From NCBI GenBank assembly GCA_028691385.1, contig JAQUZL010000022.1, positions 1 through 20,236 of the forward strand: a stretch of DNA of 20,236 nucleotides, in the 5' to 3' direction. Below are positions 5,855 to 14,136 of this stretch, piece by piece. This DNA comes from Oscillospiraceae bacterium (GTDB lineage Bacteria; Bacillota; Clostridia; Oscillospirales; Oscillospiraceae). The notes under the pieces were generated by a model. That model saw nothing but the letters and a program-made list of their open reading frames with translations, was not told the origin of the DNA and made no database searches. The position numbers were made by a program, and so were the translations under genes. Every line of letters begins with the position of its first letter. Positions within the stretch are counted from its first letter, which is position 1.

Positions 5855-8800
5855 TTGAAGCAATATTCTTGGAAGGCATCGCACAGGCTTTTGGCGATGC
5901 TGCTGGTGCTGGCGATGCTGGCCGGCATGCTGACCGTTCCGGTCACAGCTGCGACCGCACCGGCCACAGCAACAATTGAGAATCTCGGCGAAGGCGCCGA
6001 TCAGATTTCCCTGACCGAGGGTCGTGACTTTCAGGCCATGATCCCTGTGGACGAGGAGGCGGATTTGTCCGACGTCGCGTGGTTTATGCTGCGCGATTCG
6101 GACAAGACCTATCTGGACACGGCGCTGTACCCCTATCAGACCGAGGGCGGCGCGCTGGAGGACTGGACGTTGTATTCCTCCGATGACGCGTTCTTTTCCG
6201 ACGTCACTACGGGCAGCGAAACGGTGGACGGCCAGAAGTATCTGACGGTAACCTTCTCCACCAATTGCTATTTTGGCAGCGACCCCAGTGTGCCGCATAC
6301 CAACGGCGGCGCGTACATGGACGTTTGCGGATACTTTGATCTGACCGCCAAAACTGCGGGCGGCACGGTGATCGGCACAGCGCCGGTCAAGATTGCGCCA
6401 TATGATGATTTCCACACCATGGCGGAAATCTATGAAGTGCTGGACGACATGGTCGCCTATGCGGCGGACAACACCGACGTGTATCTGGCCAAGGCTTCCA
6501 TGGGTCAATCCTCCGGCGTTTTGGGCGACGCGCTGGATATGCCCTATCTGGTGCTGGCCGACCAACAGTCGTCGGTGACCAAGTGGCTGGAATTCACCAA
6601 AGAAGCGGAGACGAACCCGGAAGAAACGCTCGATGACATCAAAAATGGCGTTTATGACGATCTGCGCGTGCCCGTGATGTATTCCAACATTCACTCCAAC
6701 GAGGTTGCCGCATCAGACGGCATTCTGGACTTTATTTGGATGCTGCTGCACAGCGCTGCGTCCGACGGCAAACTTTCCTACAACAATCTGACCGGCTTTA
6801 CTGCCGCAGGCGAGCAGCAGCTTGCCGATGAAATGGCGGAAAGCAGCATGGCAGTGCCGGATCTGGTAAAGGATGTTGCCACCTACCTTGGCTATCTGCG
6901 CGATGGCAGCAGCGTTTCCGGCAAAATTGATCTGGACGCCTATTACACACAGGAAACCGTTGATGTGAATCTGGAGGAGCTGCTGGACAACGTGTTTTTC
7001 GTGCTGGTGCCGGAGGAGAACGTCGAGGGGCGTACTTATCTCACCCGCGCTGCGTCCAACGGCTATGATCTGAACCGCGACAACTCCTTCCAGACCACCA
7101 GCGAGGATCAGAACATGCAGCACCTGATTGCCACGTTCAATCCGGTTTCCGTGACGGAGTTCCATGGCCGGGTCAAGCAGTTCCAGTGCGAGCCGTGTGA
7201 TCCGCCGCACGAGCCGAACTTTGAGTACGACCTGCTTGCGGAGCATCTGATGACCGGCGGTGAGGCACTGGGCATTGCCGCAGTCGCCAACAATGACAGC
7301 TATAACAGCTATGTGATTCCGCAGCGCGACTATCTCACGGACACGGGCGACGGCACGACCTACTGGTCTGACCCGTGGGATGACATGTCCACCTCCTATA
7401 CGCCGCAGTTCGCCATGCTGCAAGGCGCTGTGGCCTACACCGTGGAGCTGCCGGCCTACAGCGACGACACCGCCAAGCTGGCGCAGTACGGCTGTGTCGG
7501 CCAGTCCAACTACATTGCAGCGGAAAAGCTGGGCTATCTCACCGCGCAGGTGCAGATTTTTGAGCGCGGTGTGACCAACTTCAACTCCAACGACTATAGT
7601 CTGGTCGGCCAGTGGCTGTGCGACCAGAACGACGTCGAGGGCGCTGAGATGGAGCTGTTCCGCCCCACCTTTGACGGCGCGGATGAAAACGGAAACTTCT
7701 ACCCGGAGTGCTACCTCATCCCCATGGACGGCGCACATCAGACCAACCTGCAGGCCGCCTATGACATGATGACCTGGCTTTCCCGCAACGGCGTGAAGAT
7801 CAAGTTGGCAACCGATCCGTTTACCTATGACGGCGTGACCTATCCCGCCGGCACGATGATCGTTTCCATGTATCAGGCCAAGCGCTCCGTCGCCAACGGC
7901 GCGCTCTATGACGGCACGCTGATTCAGAGCTGGACGGTGCTTTATTCCGAGGGCATTACCTCCTTTGCCGCCACCCGTGGCTTTGACATGCTGACCGTTG
8001 CGCAGCCTGCCGCCTATAAGACCATCGATGCAGTGTGCAGCGGCTGGATGGACTATGAGGAGTGCCTGAACTATGCGGCAAACCTCGGCTCTTATTTTAC
8101 CGGCGAGAAATTCGGTCAGGTCATCCTTTCCAACGCCTCCGAGGACTCCACCGCAGCGGTCAACGCGCTGCTGCGAGCCGGTAAGACCGTCGGCATGGTG
8201 GATGAGCAGAAGAGCGAATTCTATGGCGACTTTATCTGCAGCTACGCAGACTATCTCACCGTGAGAGGGGACTACGTTCTCTCGGCCACCGGCATCACCG
8301 GCAGCTATCCGGCAGCCAAGGTGATTACCAAAGCGCCCACGGTTTATATCACTGGCGCGGCAGCGCCCAGCACCCGCGGAAGCATCTATTCCAGCCGCGT
8401 TTCCAGCGCCTACAACTGGAACTATGACCGCTGCGCCATGGAGCTGATGAACATGGCAACCACCGACGACCCCACCAAGGCCACCGTGATTGTCGGTGCG
8501 TCCAAACTCAGCGGCGACGCGCTGACGGCGGTGCAGGGCGGCACGCCTTATATCGGCTACGGCTCCGGTGCGGCGTCCGGCTACGCCAGCTTGTTTGGCA
8601 CGGACGTGGTTCGTTCCAATGTGCGCGGCGGTATGGACTGCCTGGCCTATGTCACCTATGAAAACAAGACGCTGGTAAACGGCAGCTATGTGCTTGACGG
8701 CGACAACGTGCTCTATGGCTATGGCGCGGGCTGGTTTGACACCGTACCGGAAACGGCCGAGGTGCTCGTTCGGATGGACGGCACCAAGACCCCGACCGAG

Positions 8801-9640
8801 GGCTTTATCCCGGATATGACCGCCGCGCAGGCGCAGGCGGCAGAAACCTATCTGCACACCGATAACATTCAGGCCTTCGCCTATGAGGGCAAGGATGCAA
8901 ACGACAACGATGTGAAGGTTGTCCTGTTCGCCAATACCCTGACCAACAAGGTGCATCAGCGCGACGAGTATGCCTTTATCAGCAACTTCGCATTCTCCAC
9001 GCTGCTGGGCGACGCCTACACGGTCAAGGCCGCATCCTCCGGCGGCTCCGGCAACTCCGGCTCGTCGGTTGTCACGCCGGTCACCCCGACTGCGCCTGCA
9101 ATGCCCTTTACCGACGTCCCTGCCGGTGCATGGTATGAGGCGGCTGCCAAGTGGGCCTATGCGTCGGGTATTGCCAGCGGCGCCACCGCCACAACCTTTG
9201 CCCCGGCCGCTTCCACGACCCGTGGCATGATTGTCACCATGCTCTATCGGATGTCCGGCGAAACCTTCACCGGCGCGGCGGCCTTTGCCGATGTTCCGGC
9301 CTCCTCGCCCTATGCCACGGCCATTGCGTGGGCGGCGGCCAAGGGGATCGTCACAGGCTATGACGCGGCCACCTTTGGCACGAATGACAGCATCACAAGA
9401 GAGCAGCTTGCAGTACTTTTGTGCCACTATGCGGCTTACAAGGGTCTGGACACCACGGGCAGCGCCAGTCTTGCGGCCTATCGTGACGGGCAGTGCGTCC
9501 ACGCCTATGCCGAAAGCGCCCTGCAGTGGGCAGTTTCCGTCGGCATTCTCGAGGGCACAGACAACAGCCTGCTGCCGACCGCCGGCGCGACCCGCGCCCA
9601 GACGGTCACTATGCTCTATCGTTTGAGCAAGCTGGCCTGA
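5855..9640 (+). CDS. Secreted M14 family zinc metallopeptidase with three C-terminal SLH repeats
   Basis: A 1261-residue surface protein. Residues 1 to about 33 are a signal peptide (MKQYSWKASHRLLAMLLVLA, cleavage after VTA likely). The M14 carboxypeptidase domain (about 190-550) keeps the zinc ligands H280 and E283 (IHSNE) and H437 (EFHG), the substrate arginine R408 (GYDLNRDNS) and the catalytic E531 (YTVELP). A long region (about 600-1055) resembles the glutamine-amidotransferase-like C-terminal part seen in some large M14 proteins (inference). A Gly/Ser/Thr/Pro linker precedes three SLH repeats (about 1083-1137, 1143-1200, 1205-1261) with TTRGM, TREQL and TRAQT motifs, expected to attach the protein non-covalently to cell-wall polymer. 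The start is TTG 5855 with AAGGAGAG upstream; the signal peptide begins right there. It probably cleaves external peptides or peptidoglycan stems; the substrate is unknown. It is monocistronic, with its own promoter and a terminator. Confidence 0.9.
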   Translation: MKQYSWKASHRLLAMLLVLAMLAGMLTVPVTAATAPATATIENLGEGADQISLTEGRDFQAMIPVDEEADLSDVAWFMLRDSDKTYLDTALYPYQTEGGALEDWTLYSSDDAFFSDVTTGSETVDGQKYLTVTFSTNCYFGSDPSVPHTNGGAYMDVCGYFDLTAKTAGGTVIGTAPVKIAPYDDFHTMAEIYEVLDDMVAYAADNTDVYLAKASMGQSSGVLGDALDMPYLVLADQQSSVTKWLEFTKEAETNPEETLDDIKNGVYDDLRVPVMYSNIHSNEVAASDGILDFIWMLLHSAASDGKLSYNNLTGFTAAGEQQLADEMAESSMAVPDLVKDVATYLGYLRDGSSVSGKIDLDAYYTQETVDVNLEELLDNVFFVLVPEENVEGRTYLTRAASNGYDLNRDNSFQTTSEDQNMQHLIATFNPVSVTEFHGRVKQFQCEPCDPPHEPNFEYDLLAEHLMTGGEALGIAAVANNDSYNSYVIPQRDYLTDTGDGTTYWSDPWDDMSTSYTPQFAMLQGAVAYTVELPAYSDDTAKLAQYGCVGQSNYIAAEKLGYLTAQVQIFERGVTNFNSNDYSLVGQWLCDQNDVEGAEMELFRPTFDGADENGNFYPECYLIPMDGAHQTNLQAAYDMMTWLSRNGVKIKLATDPFTYDGVTYPAGTMIVSMYQAKRSVANGALYDGTLIQSWTVLYSEGITSFAATRGFDMLTVAQPAAYKTIDAVCSGWMDYEECLNYAANLGSYFTGEKFGQVILSNASEDSTAAVNALLRAGKTVGMVDEQKSEFYGDFICSYADYLTVRGDYVLSATGITGSYPAAKVITKAPTVYITGAAAPSTRGSIYSSRVSSAYNWNYDRCAMELMNMATTDDPTKATVIVGASKLSGDALTAVQGGTPYIGYGSGAASGYASLFGTDVVRSNVRGGMDCLAYVTYENKTLVNGSYVLDGDNVLYGYGAGWFDTVPETAEVLVRMDGTKTPTEGFIPDMTAAQAQAAETYLHTDNIQAFAYEGKDANDNDVKVVLFANTLTNKVHQRDEYAFISNFAFSTLLGDAYTVKAASSGGSGNSGSSVVTPVTPTAPAMPFTDVPAGAWYEAAAKWAYASGIASGATATTFAPAASTTRGMIVTMLYRMSGETFTGAAAFADVPASSPYATAIAWAAAKGIVTGYDAATFGTNDSITREQLAVLLCHYAAYKGLDTTGSASLAAYRDGQCVHAYAESALQWAVSVGILEGTDNSLLPTAGATRAQTVTMLYRLSKLA

Positions 9641-9659
9641 GGGAAGCTTCGAGCAGAAC

Positions 9660-9721
9660 ATCACGACAAAGCCGTTGTGATCTGCGCGCCTGGGCGCGCA
9701 GCGCCAAAACACTGAGCGCTT
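9660..9721. repeat. Degenerate relative of the 65-bp palindromic repeat
   Basis: The same order of modules as the copies at 3497 and 3622: an imperfect hairpin ATCAC...GTGAT with a CAAAGC core, then TGCGC-N5-GGCGC-N3-GCGCCAAA, then GCGCTT after seven extra bases. The middle part folds as CTGCGCGC / GCGCGCAG (9682-9689 and 9694-9701). The match was found by eye, and the sequence is GC-rich, so chance similarity is possible. Confidence 0.45.
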
Positions 9722-9751
9722 TCGCTGCGGCGCAGGACGCGCCGATGGCAT

Positions 9752-9787
9752 AAAAACAAGGCAGCCCGCAAGGGCTGCCTTGTTTTT
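9752..9787. terminator. Bidirectional intrinsic terminator
   Basis: A 16-bp perfect stem (9752-9767 with 9772-9787) is capped by a GCAA tetraloop, with A5 on the left arm and T5 on the right, so a T-run ends the hairpin on both strands. It serves the M14 gene and the convergent aminotransferase gene. Confidence 0.93.
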
Positions 9788-9806
9788 CATAGATGGAGCA
9801 ATGCAA

Positions 9807-10970
9807 TCAGGCAAGAATGCCGCTGGCGGCGATGGCTGCGACTGCTTTTTGAATTTCTTCCACGCGCTGGGTCAGCGCAAAACGGACATAACCCTCGCCC
9901 AAGGGGCCAAAGCTGCTGCCGGGCGTGCATAGCACACCACTTTTTTCCACCAGCTCCAGACAAAATGCCATGCTGTTCTGGTAACGCGGCGGCAGCGGCG
10001 CCCAGACAAACATGCTGCCGTGGCTGTCCGGCACATCCCAGCCAATGCCGCGCAGGCCGCCGCACAGTGCGTCGCGCCGCGCCTGGTATTGCGCGCACTG
10101 CGCCTGCACCAGATCCGTCGGGCCGGTGAGCGCGGCGATGGCGGCTTTTTGCACCGGCAGGAACATGCCAAAGTCGATCTGGCTTCGGATTTTTTTGAAT
10201 GCTGCAATGACGTCGCTGCGGCCAACGAGAAAGCTCACCCGCGCGCCGGTCATGTTGAAGCTTTTGGACAGACTGAAAAACTCCACGCCCACGTCCATCG
10301 CGCCCGGCACGGACAAAAAGCTGCCGCAAGTCCGGCCGTCAAACACAATGTCACTATAGGCGTTGTCGTGGATGACAAGGATGTCGTATTTCTTTGCAAA
10401 GGCGACGATTTCCGCATAGACTTCCGGCGAGCCGACGCTGCCCAGAGGATTGGCCGGCAGGCTCACAATCATGTATTTTGCTTGCTTGGCAATTTCTTCC
10501 GGGATTTCGGCCACATTGGGCAGAAACCCGGTTTCCTTGGTCATGGGATAGTACCACGGCTTCGCGCCGCACAAAAGCGAGCCTGCGATGAACACCGGGT
10601 AGCACGGCGTGGGCAAGAGCACGGTATCGCCCTCGTTGCACAGGGCAAGGCCGATGTGGCCGATGCCGTCCTGACTGCCGTAGCAGCTGGCAATCTGCGC
10701 GGGGGTGACGGACACCTGATAGCGCCGCGCGTAGTACGCGCAGACGGCCTCCAGCAGCTCCGGCAGGTCGCGCAGACTGTATTTCCAGTTGTCCTGCACG
10801 GCGGCCGCGTCCAGCAGCGCCTGCTTGATGTGCGGCGCAGTTTCAAAGTCGGGCGTGCCGACGCTCATGTTGTAAATTTTTTGACCCTGCGCTTCCAGCT
10901 CCACCTTGCGGCTGTTCAGCGCAGCGAAAATCTCCTCGCCAAACAGGTCAAGGCGTTTTGAAAATTCCAT
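9807..10970 (-). CDS. PLP-dependent class I/II aminotransferase (LL-diaminopimelate/alanine-type)
   Basis: A 387-residue cytoplasmic fold-type I aminotransferase. The PLP-binding lysine is K236 in SLSKSFNMTG. Other cofactor contacts are N174 (ANPLGSVG), D202 and Y205 (IHDNAYSD) and R244; the substrate-carboxylate arginine is R363 (YVRFAL). The sequence resembles the DapL-like and AlaT/AspC-like branches, so it could act in lysine/diaminopimelate synthesis or general amino-acid transamination; substrate specificity cannot be read. ANPLG replaces the common NNPTG. The start is ATG 10970, where AAGGGGAA lies five bases upstream and homology begins. The frame runs on to 11276, but that extension crosses the promoter region and the next gene. 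It is divergent from the NlpC/P60 gene. Confidence 0.88.
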   Translation of the reverse strand: MEFSKRLDLFGEEIFAALNSRKVELEAQGQKIYNMSVGTPDFETAPHIKQALLDAAAVQDNWKYSLRDLPELLEAVCAYYARRYQVSVTPAQIASCYGSQDGIGHIGLALCNEGDTVLLPTPCYPVFIAGSLLCGAKPWYYPMTKETGFLPNVAEIPEEIAKQAKYMIVSLPANPLGSVGSPEVYAEIVAFAKKYDILVIHDNAYSDIVFDGRTCGSFLSVPGAMDVGVEFFSLSKSFNMTGARVSFLVGRSDVIAAFKKIRSQIDFGMFLPVQKAAIAALTGPTDLVQAQCAQYQARRDALCGGLRGIGWDVPDSHGSMFVWAPLPPRYQNSMAFCLELVEKSGVLCTPGSSFGPLGEGYVRFALTQRVEEIQKAVAAIAASGILA

Positions 10971-10998
10971 ATGCGTTCCCCTTTGTGCATTTTCGCCT

Positions 10999-11027
10999 AT
11001 CATAGCACAAAGCGGGAAGGCCGACAA
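10999..11027 (-). promoter_or_regulatory. Promoter of the aminotransferase gene
   Basis: On the minus strand TTGTCG (11027-11022), a 17-bp spacer and TATGAT (11004-10999) preceded by TGC (extended -10). The leader would be about 20 nt. Confidence 0.65.
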
Positions 11028-11046
11028 CAGAAAATCCAAAGTGCGG

Positions 11047-11075
11047 TTGACGGATTTACCAATTGATACTAAAAT
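11047..11075 (+). promoter_or_regulatory. Promoter of the NlpC/P60-SLH gene
   Basis: TTGACG (11047-11052), a 17-bp spacer and TAAAAT (11070-11075), 60 bp before the start codon. It sits back to back with the aminotransferase promoter; the two -35 boxes are about 20 bp apart. Confidence 0.7.
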
Positions 11076-11134
11076 AAGAATCAAACGGCGCCGGAGGATA
11101 TGGTACGGTGCAGATAAAAAGGAAGTGATTGCCC

Positions 11135-12883
11135 ATGAAACGGATGATTGCGCTGCTGCTGACATTGCTGCTGTGCCAGCAGGCGCTGGCGGCGACGCTG
11201 CCGGACGTGACGCAGGAAATGAGCACGCCGGACTACTGGATCGCGCAGTGCGCGCAGCCGGACAGAATTTTTGCAACCGCAGCGGAAATTAAAAAAATAA
11301 ATGCGGATACGTTGGCTGCGCCGGAAACCAACCTGTATGATTTGGCGGCGCTGCCGGAGTGGTTTGACGGCGTGGCAGCGCAGCAGGCGCTGGCAGACGC
11401 CGTGGTGGACGAGCTCTGCTATTCAGACGGGCAGCTTGTGCCTGCGTCCTACTTTGCGGCGATTCGCCGCAATATTCTAGGTGCTGCGACGAGCCGGAAT
11501 CAGCAGCTGGAATATGCGCTGTGCACGCGCGGTACTGCGCTGCGGCTGTATCCCGTTGGGGATATTTTGACCGACGATCTCAACGACCCGGAATTTGACC
11601 TCGCGCAGGTTTCCTCAATGCAGGTTGGCGAGCCGATGGTCATTTCTGCATGGACGGCGGACAAAAAATGGGCGGCTGTGACAGTGAATACATACCGTGG
11701 CTGGGCGTCGGCCGATGATTTTGCGATTTGCACCTCACGGTCGCAGTGGCTTTCCTATCAGACGCAGCGGGCGGGGGAGGACGTTCTGGTGGTGACGGGT
11801 GACCGGTTCACGCTGGAGCAGAACCTCTTGTCGCCGCAGCTGTCCGGGCTGACGCTGGACATGGGCACGGTGCTGCCGCTGGCAGAGCCGGTTCAGACGC
11901 TGGATGGCCGGATGACGTATCACAATGAGCTGGTCACAGTGCCGACCCGCGACGCCAAGGGAAACTGCGTGCTGCAAACGGCCATGATTCCCCAAAGCCG
12001 GGACGTGCAGCGCGGCTATCTGCCGCTCACCCAGCGGAATCTGTTGACGCAGATGTTCAAAATGCTGGGCAACCGGTATGGTTGGGGCGGCATGCTGGCC
12101 GCGCGGGACTGCTCACAGCTGACACAGATGGTCTATCGCTGCTTTGGCCTGCAGCTACCGCGCGATACGGCGCAGCAGGCGGCCATGCCGGTGACGGTGA
12201 TTCCGCTATCGGGCTATGACGATGCGGAAAAGGCACGCGTGATTGCGTCGCTGCCGACCGGTGCGATGCTGTATTTTCCCGGGCACATCATGTTTTATCT
12301 CGGCGCGGATGGCGGCAGGCAGTATGTGCTCAGCGCCGTGAGCGTGCTGGCACTGCCGGGCGAAGCGGCGGTTTCGCGACCGCGTACGGTGGTGGTGAAC
12401 ACATTGGATGTTTTGCGCGCCAACCAAAAGACCTGGCTTTCCGAGATGAGCTGCGCCATTGTGATGCAGCAGCCGTCCTTTTCGGATCTTGCGGGCATTG
12501 CGGAGGAATCGGACATTTTGCGCCTGGCCGCACGGGGCGTTGTGACCGGTGACGGCAGCGGCTGCTTCCACCCGGAAGATGCGCTGACGCGCCGGGAGTT
12601 TGCCACGATGCTCTCGCGGCTGCTGCAGCTGAAACGCAGCGCCGAGCCGGCGTTTTCCGATGTGACGATTGGCGCGGAAGAAATCGGCGCAGTCTGCGCC
12701 GCCGGGGTTATGCTGGGAACCGGCGATGGACGATTCCTGCCGGATGCGGCCGTCACGGCGCGGCAGGCGGCTACGGTGCTTGCCAGAATTGCGCCGGACG
12801 CGCAGCTGCCGGATATGCAGGCGCTTTCAGAACCGCTCACCCGCGCGCAGGCGGCTGCGCTGCTGGTGCAGGCGGGACTGTAA
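11135..12883 (+). CDS. Secreted NlpC/P60 peptidase with SH3-like region and SLH repeats
   Basis: A 582-residue protein with a signal peptide (MKRMIALLLTLLLCQQALA, cleavage after ALA). The N-terminal and SH3-like regions (about 20-300) resemble the stabilising and SH3b domains that precede NlpC/P60 in YkfC-type gamma-D-glutamyl-diamino-acid peptidases. The catalytic domain (about 305-430) has the nucleophile C326 (ARDCSQ, where DCSG is commoner) and H384 (GHIMFYLG). Two full SLH repeats follow (about 449-503 and 506-560), plus a shortened third ending at the C-terminus with LTRAQAAALL. It is expected to cleave peptidoglycan stem peptides at the cell surface. The start is ATG 11135 with AAGGAAG upstream; a TTG at 11129 is in frame but too close to the site. 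A stable hairpin follows. Confidence 0.88.
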   Translation: MKRMIALLLTLLLCQQALAATLPDVTQEMSTPDYWIAQCAQPDRIFATAAEIKKINADTLAAPETNLYDLAALPEWFDGVAAQQALADAVVDELCYSDGQLVPASYFAAIRRNILGAATSRNQQLEYALCTRGTALRLYPVGDILTDDLNDPEFDLAQVSSMQVGEPMVISAWTADKKWAAVTVNTYRGWASADDFAICTSRSQWLSYQTQRAGEDVLVVTGDRFTLEQNLLSPQLSGLTLDMGTVLPLAEPVQTLDGRMTYHNELVTVPTRDAKGNCVLQTAMIPQSRDVQRGYLPLTQRNLLTQMFKMLGNRYGWGGMLAARDCSQLTQMVYRCFGLQLPRDTAQQAAMPVTVIPLSGYDDAEKARVIASLPTGAMLYFPGHIMFYLGADGGRQYVLSAVSVLALPGEAAVSRPRTVVVNTLDVLRANQKTWLSEMSCAIVMQQPSFSDLAGIAEESDILRLAARGVVTGDGSGCFHPEDALTRREFATMLSRLLQLKRSAEPAFSDVTIGAEEIGAVCAAGVMLGTGDGRFLPDAAVTARQAATVLARIAPDAQLPDMQALSEPLTRAQAAALLVQAGL

Positions 12884-12886
12884 CAA

Positions 12887-12925
12887 AAATCGGGACGGCC
12901 GCGCTGTGCGCGGCCGTCCCGATTT
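12887..12925. terminator. Bidirectional terminator hairpin (18-bp stem)
   Basis: An 18-bp perfect stem (12887-12904 with 12908-12925) with a TGT loop. On the minus strand it ends in ATTTTTG, a good T-run for the rubredoxin-fusion transcript. On the plus strand only ATTTGG follows, so that direction may be weaker. Confidence 0.85.
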
Positions 12926-12995
12926 GGCTTGTCAAAATGCAATTTTCGCTTGCGCGAGCAAACGCTGCAAAACGTTGAACTGCCTGGTCGTAAGT

Positions 12996-13598
12996 TCAGA
13001 TTTTTTCAAAATCGTCCGCGCCATGCTTGCAAATGGGGCAGATGAAGTCCGGCGGCAGCGTTTCCCCCTCATAGATATAGCCGCAAATTTTGCAGCGCCA
13101 GCCTGTTTTTGCGGGCTGGGTCGGCGCGGGCTTGATGTGCGCCTGATAGTAGGCATAGGTGGCGGCGGGCACATCCGTCAGGACGCCGCCGTCCGTCACG
13201 TCGGCGATGAACAGGGTGTGCGTGCCGAGGTCGATGGTCTGCACCACCTTGGCCGAGAGCCACGCGTTCACGCCTGCGGTCACATAAGAAAGACCGTTTT
13301 CCGCGCGGGCGCAGTCGGTGAAACCGGCAAACTTGTCCGTGTCGCGGCCGGACTGGAAGCCGAAGTGCCGGAAGGTATCAAAGCTGGCGTCCTCCGATAA
13401 AATGGACACATTGAAAAGCCCTGTGCGCACAATCATGTCGTGGGTGTAGTTGGCTTTGTTGACCGCGAGGGAAATGCGGTTGGGCGTGGTGGTCACCTGA
13501 CCGACGGTGTTGGTGATGCAGCCGTTGTCCTTGTCGCCCTCGCGCGCGGTGACGACAAACAGACCATAGGTGAGCGCGTACATTGCTTTCTTGTCCAT
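12996..13598 (-). CDS. Flavin reductase-rubredoxin fusion (high-molecular-weight rubredoxin-like)
   Basis: A 200-residue cytoplasmic protein. Residues 1 to about 155 form a flavin reductase-like FMN split barrel (MYALTYGLFVVTARE, NGCITNTVGQVT, NVSILSED). Residues 166-200 form a rubredoxin domain with C169-x2-C172 and C187-x2-C190. This is the domain order of high-molecular-weight rubredoxin (Hrb), which in Moorella passes electrons from NADH to the flavodiiron protein FprA for O2 or NO reduction (established knowledge). No FprA gene is in the window. The start chosen is ATG 13598, seven bases after AAGGGG; another ATG six bases upstream (13604) directly abuts that site. It lies downstream of hsp20 on the same strand, separated by a terminator with no visible promoter after it. 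Confidence 0.88.
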   Translation of the reverse strand: MDKKAMYALTYGLFVVTAREGDKDNGCITNTVGQVTTTPNRISLAVNKANYTHDMIVRTGLFNVSILSEDASFDTFRHFGFQSGRDTDKFAGFTDCARAENGLSYVTAGVNAWLSAKVVQTIDLGTHTLFIADVTDGGVLTDVPAATYAYYQAHIKPAPTQPAKTGWRCKICGYIYEGETLPPDFICPICKHGADDFEKI

Positions 13599-13622
13599 GT
13601 TCATACCCCTTTTCCAATGTTG

Positions 13623-13654
13623 AAAAAGGCGGGAGCTGTTCTCCCGCCTTTTTT
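13623..13654. terminator. Terminator between hsp20 and the rubredoxin-fusion gene
   Basis: A 13-bp perfect stem (13623-13635 with 13641-13653), loop CTGTT, A5 on one side and T6 on the other. On the minus strand it ends just before the ribosome binding site of the rubredoxin-fusion gene (near 13605-13611). It therefore ends most hsp20 transcripts and may attenuate the gene behind it. Confidence 0.88.
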
Positions 13655-13656
13655 GT

Positions 13657-14079
13657 TTACTCGATTTCCAGACGACGGCCGCTGGGCTGCGTCTGTTCCA
13701 GCTTCGGCATGTGCAGCGTCAGAACGCCGCTGTCAAATTTTGCGGTGATATGGTCGGCGTCGATCCCGGCGGTTTCAAAGCTGCGGCTGAACGAGCCGTA
13801 GGAGCGTTCGCAGCGGACATAATTGCCGGCCTTGTCCTTTTCCTCAAAGTCGGAATGGCGCTCTGCGCGGATGGTCAGATAACCGTCGTTCAGGTCAATC
13901 TGCAAATCCTCTTTTTTCACGCCCGGCAGATCGGCTTCCAGCAGATATTCCTTTCCGTTGCCGGAAATGTCCGTGTGGAACGAACCTGTGCTGCCCGAAA
14001 AACGCTGTTCCATGTTGTCAAACAGATGATCAAAATTTTGCAGCAGATTCGTGCCGCGATAAGGATTCAAATAATACAT
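13657..14079 (-). CDS. hsp20: Hsp20/alpha-crystallin small heat-shock protein
   Basis: A 140-residue small heat-shock protein of typical bacterial length. It is expected to form oligomers that hold unfolding proteins for refolding by ATP-dependent chaperones. The N-terminal arm (about 1-32) is followed by the alpha-crystallin domain (about 33-130). Family signatures are EYLLEADLPGVKKEDLQIDL, GYLTIRAERH, RSYGSFSRSF and FDSGVLTLHMPK. The start is ATG 14079 with GGAGG seven bases upstream. A perfect CIRCE operator lies 167 bp upstream, implying HrcA repression at low temperature. The leader has several inverted repeats. The rubredoxin-fusion gene follows on the same strand beyond a terminator. 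Confidence 0.95.
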   Translation of the reverse strand: MYYLNPYRGTNLLQNFDHLFDNMEQRFSGSTGSFHTDISGNGKEYLLEADLPGVKKEDLQIDLNDGYLTIRAERHSDFEEKDKAGNYVRCERSYGSFSRSFETAGIDADHITAKFDSGVLTLHMPKLEQTQPSGRRLEIE

Positions 14080-14136
14080 AACAATACCTCCATCAATTCA
14101 AAAATCAAATAAATGGGTGTAGCCTTATGTTGCACC

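Noticed and set aside
6713..9814. A 1033-codon open frame on the minus strand opposite the M14 peptidase
   Set aside because: The plus-strand frame has a signal peptide, catalytic motifs and SLH repeats. The antisense translation is a Gly/Arg/His/Val-rich mixture without domains, as expected opposite a GC-rich gene.
10020..10961. A 313-codon plus-strand frame opposite the aminotransferase
   Set aside because: Shadow of the minus-strand aminotransferase, which has an intact PLP lysine and other conserved residues.
10971..11276. N-terminal extension of the aminotransferase by 102 residues
   Set aside because: It runs through both divergent promoters and into the NlpC/P60 gene, and homology starts at ATG 10970 with a good ribosome binding site.
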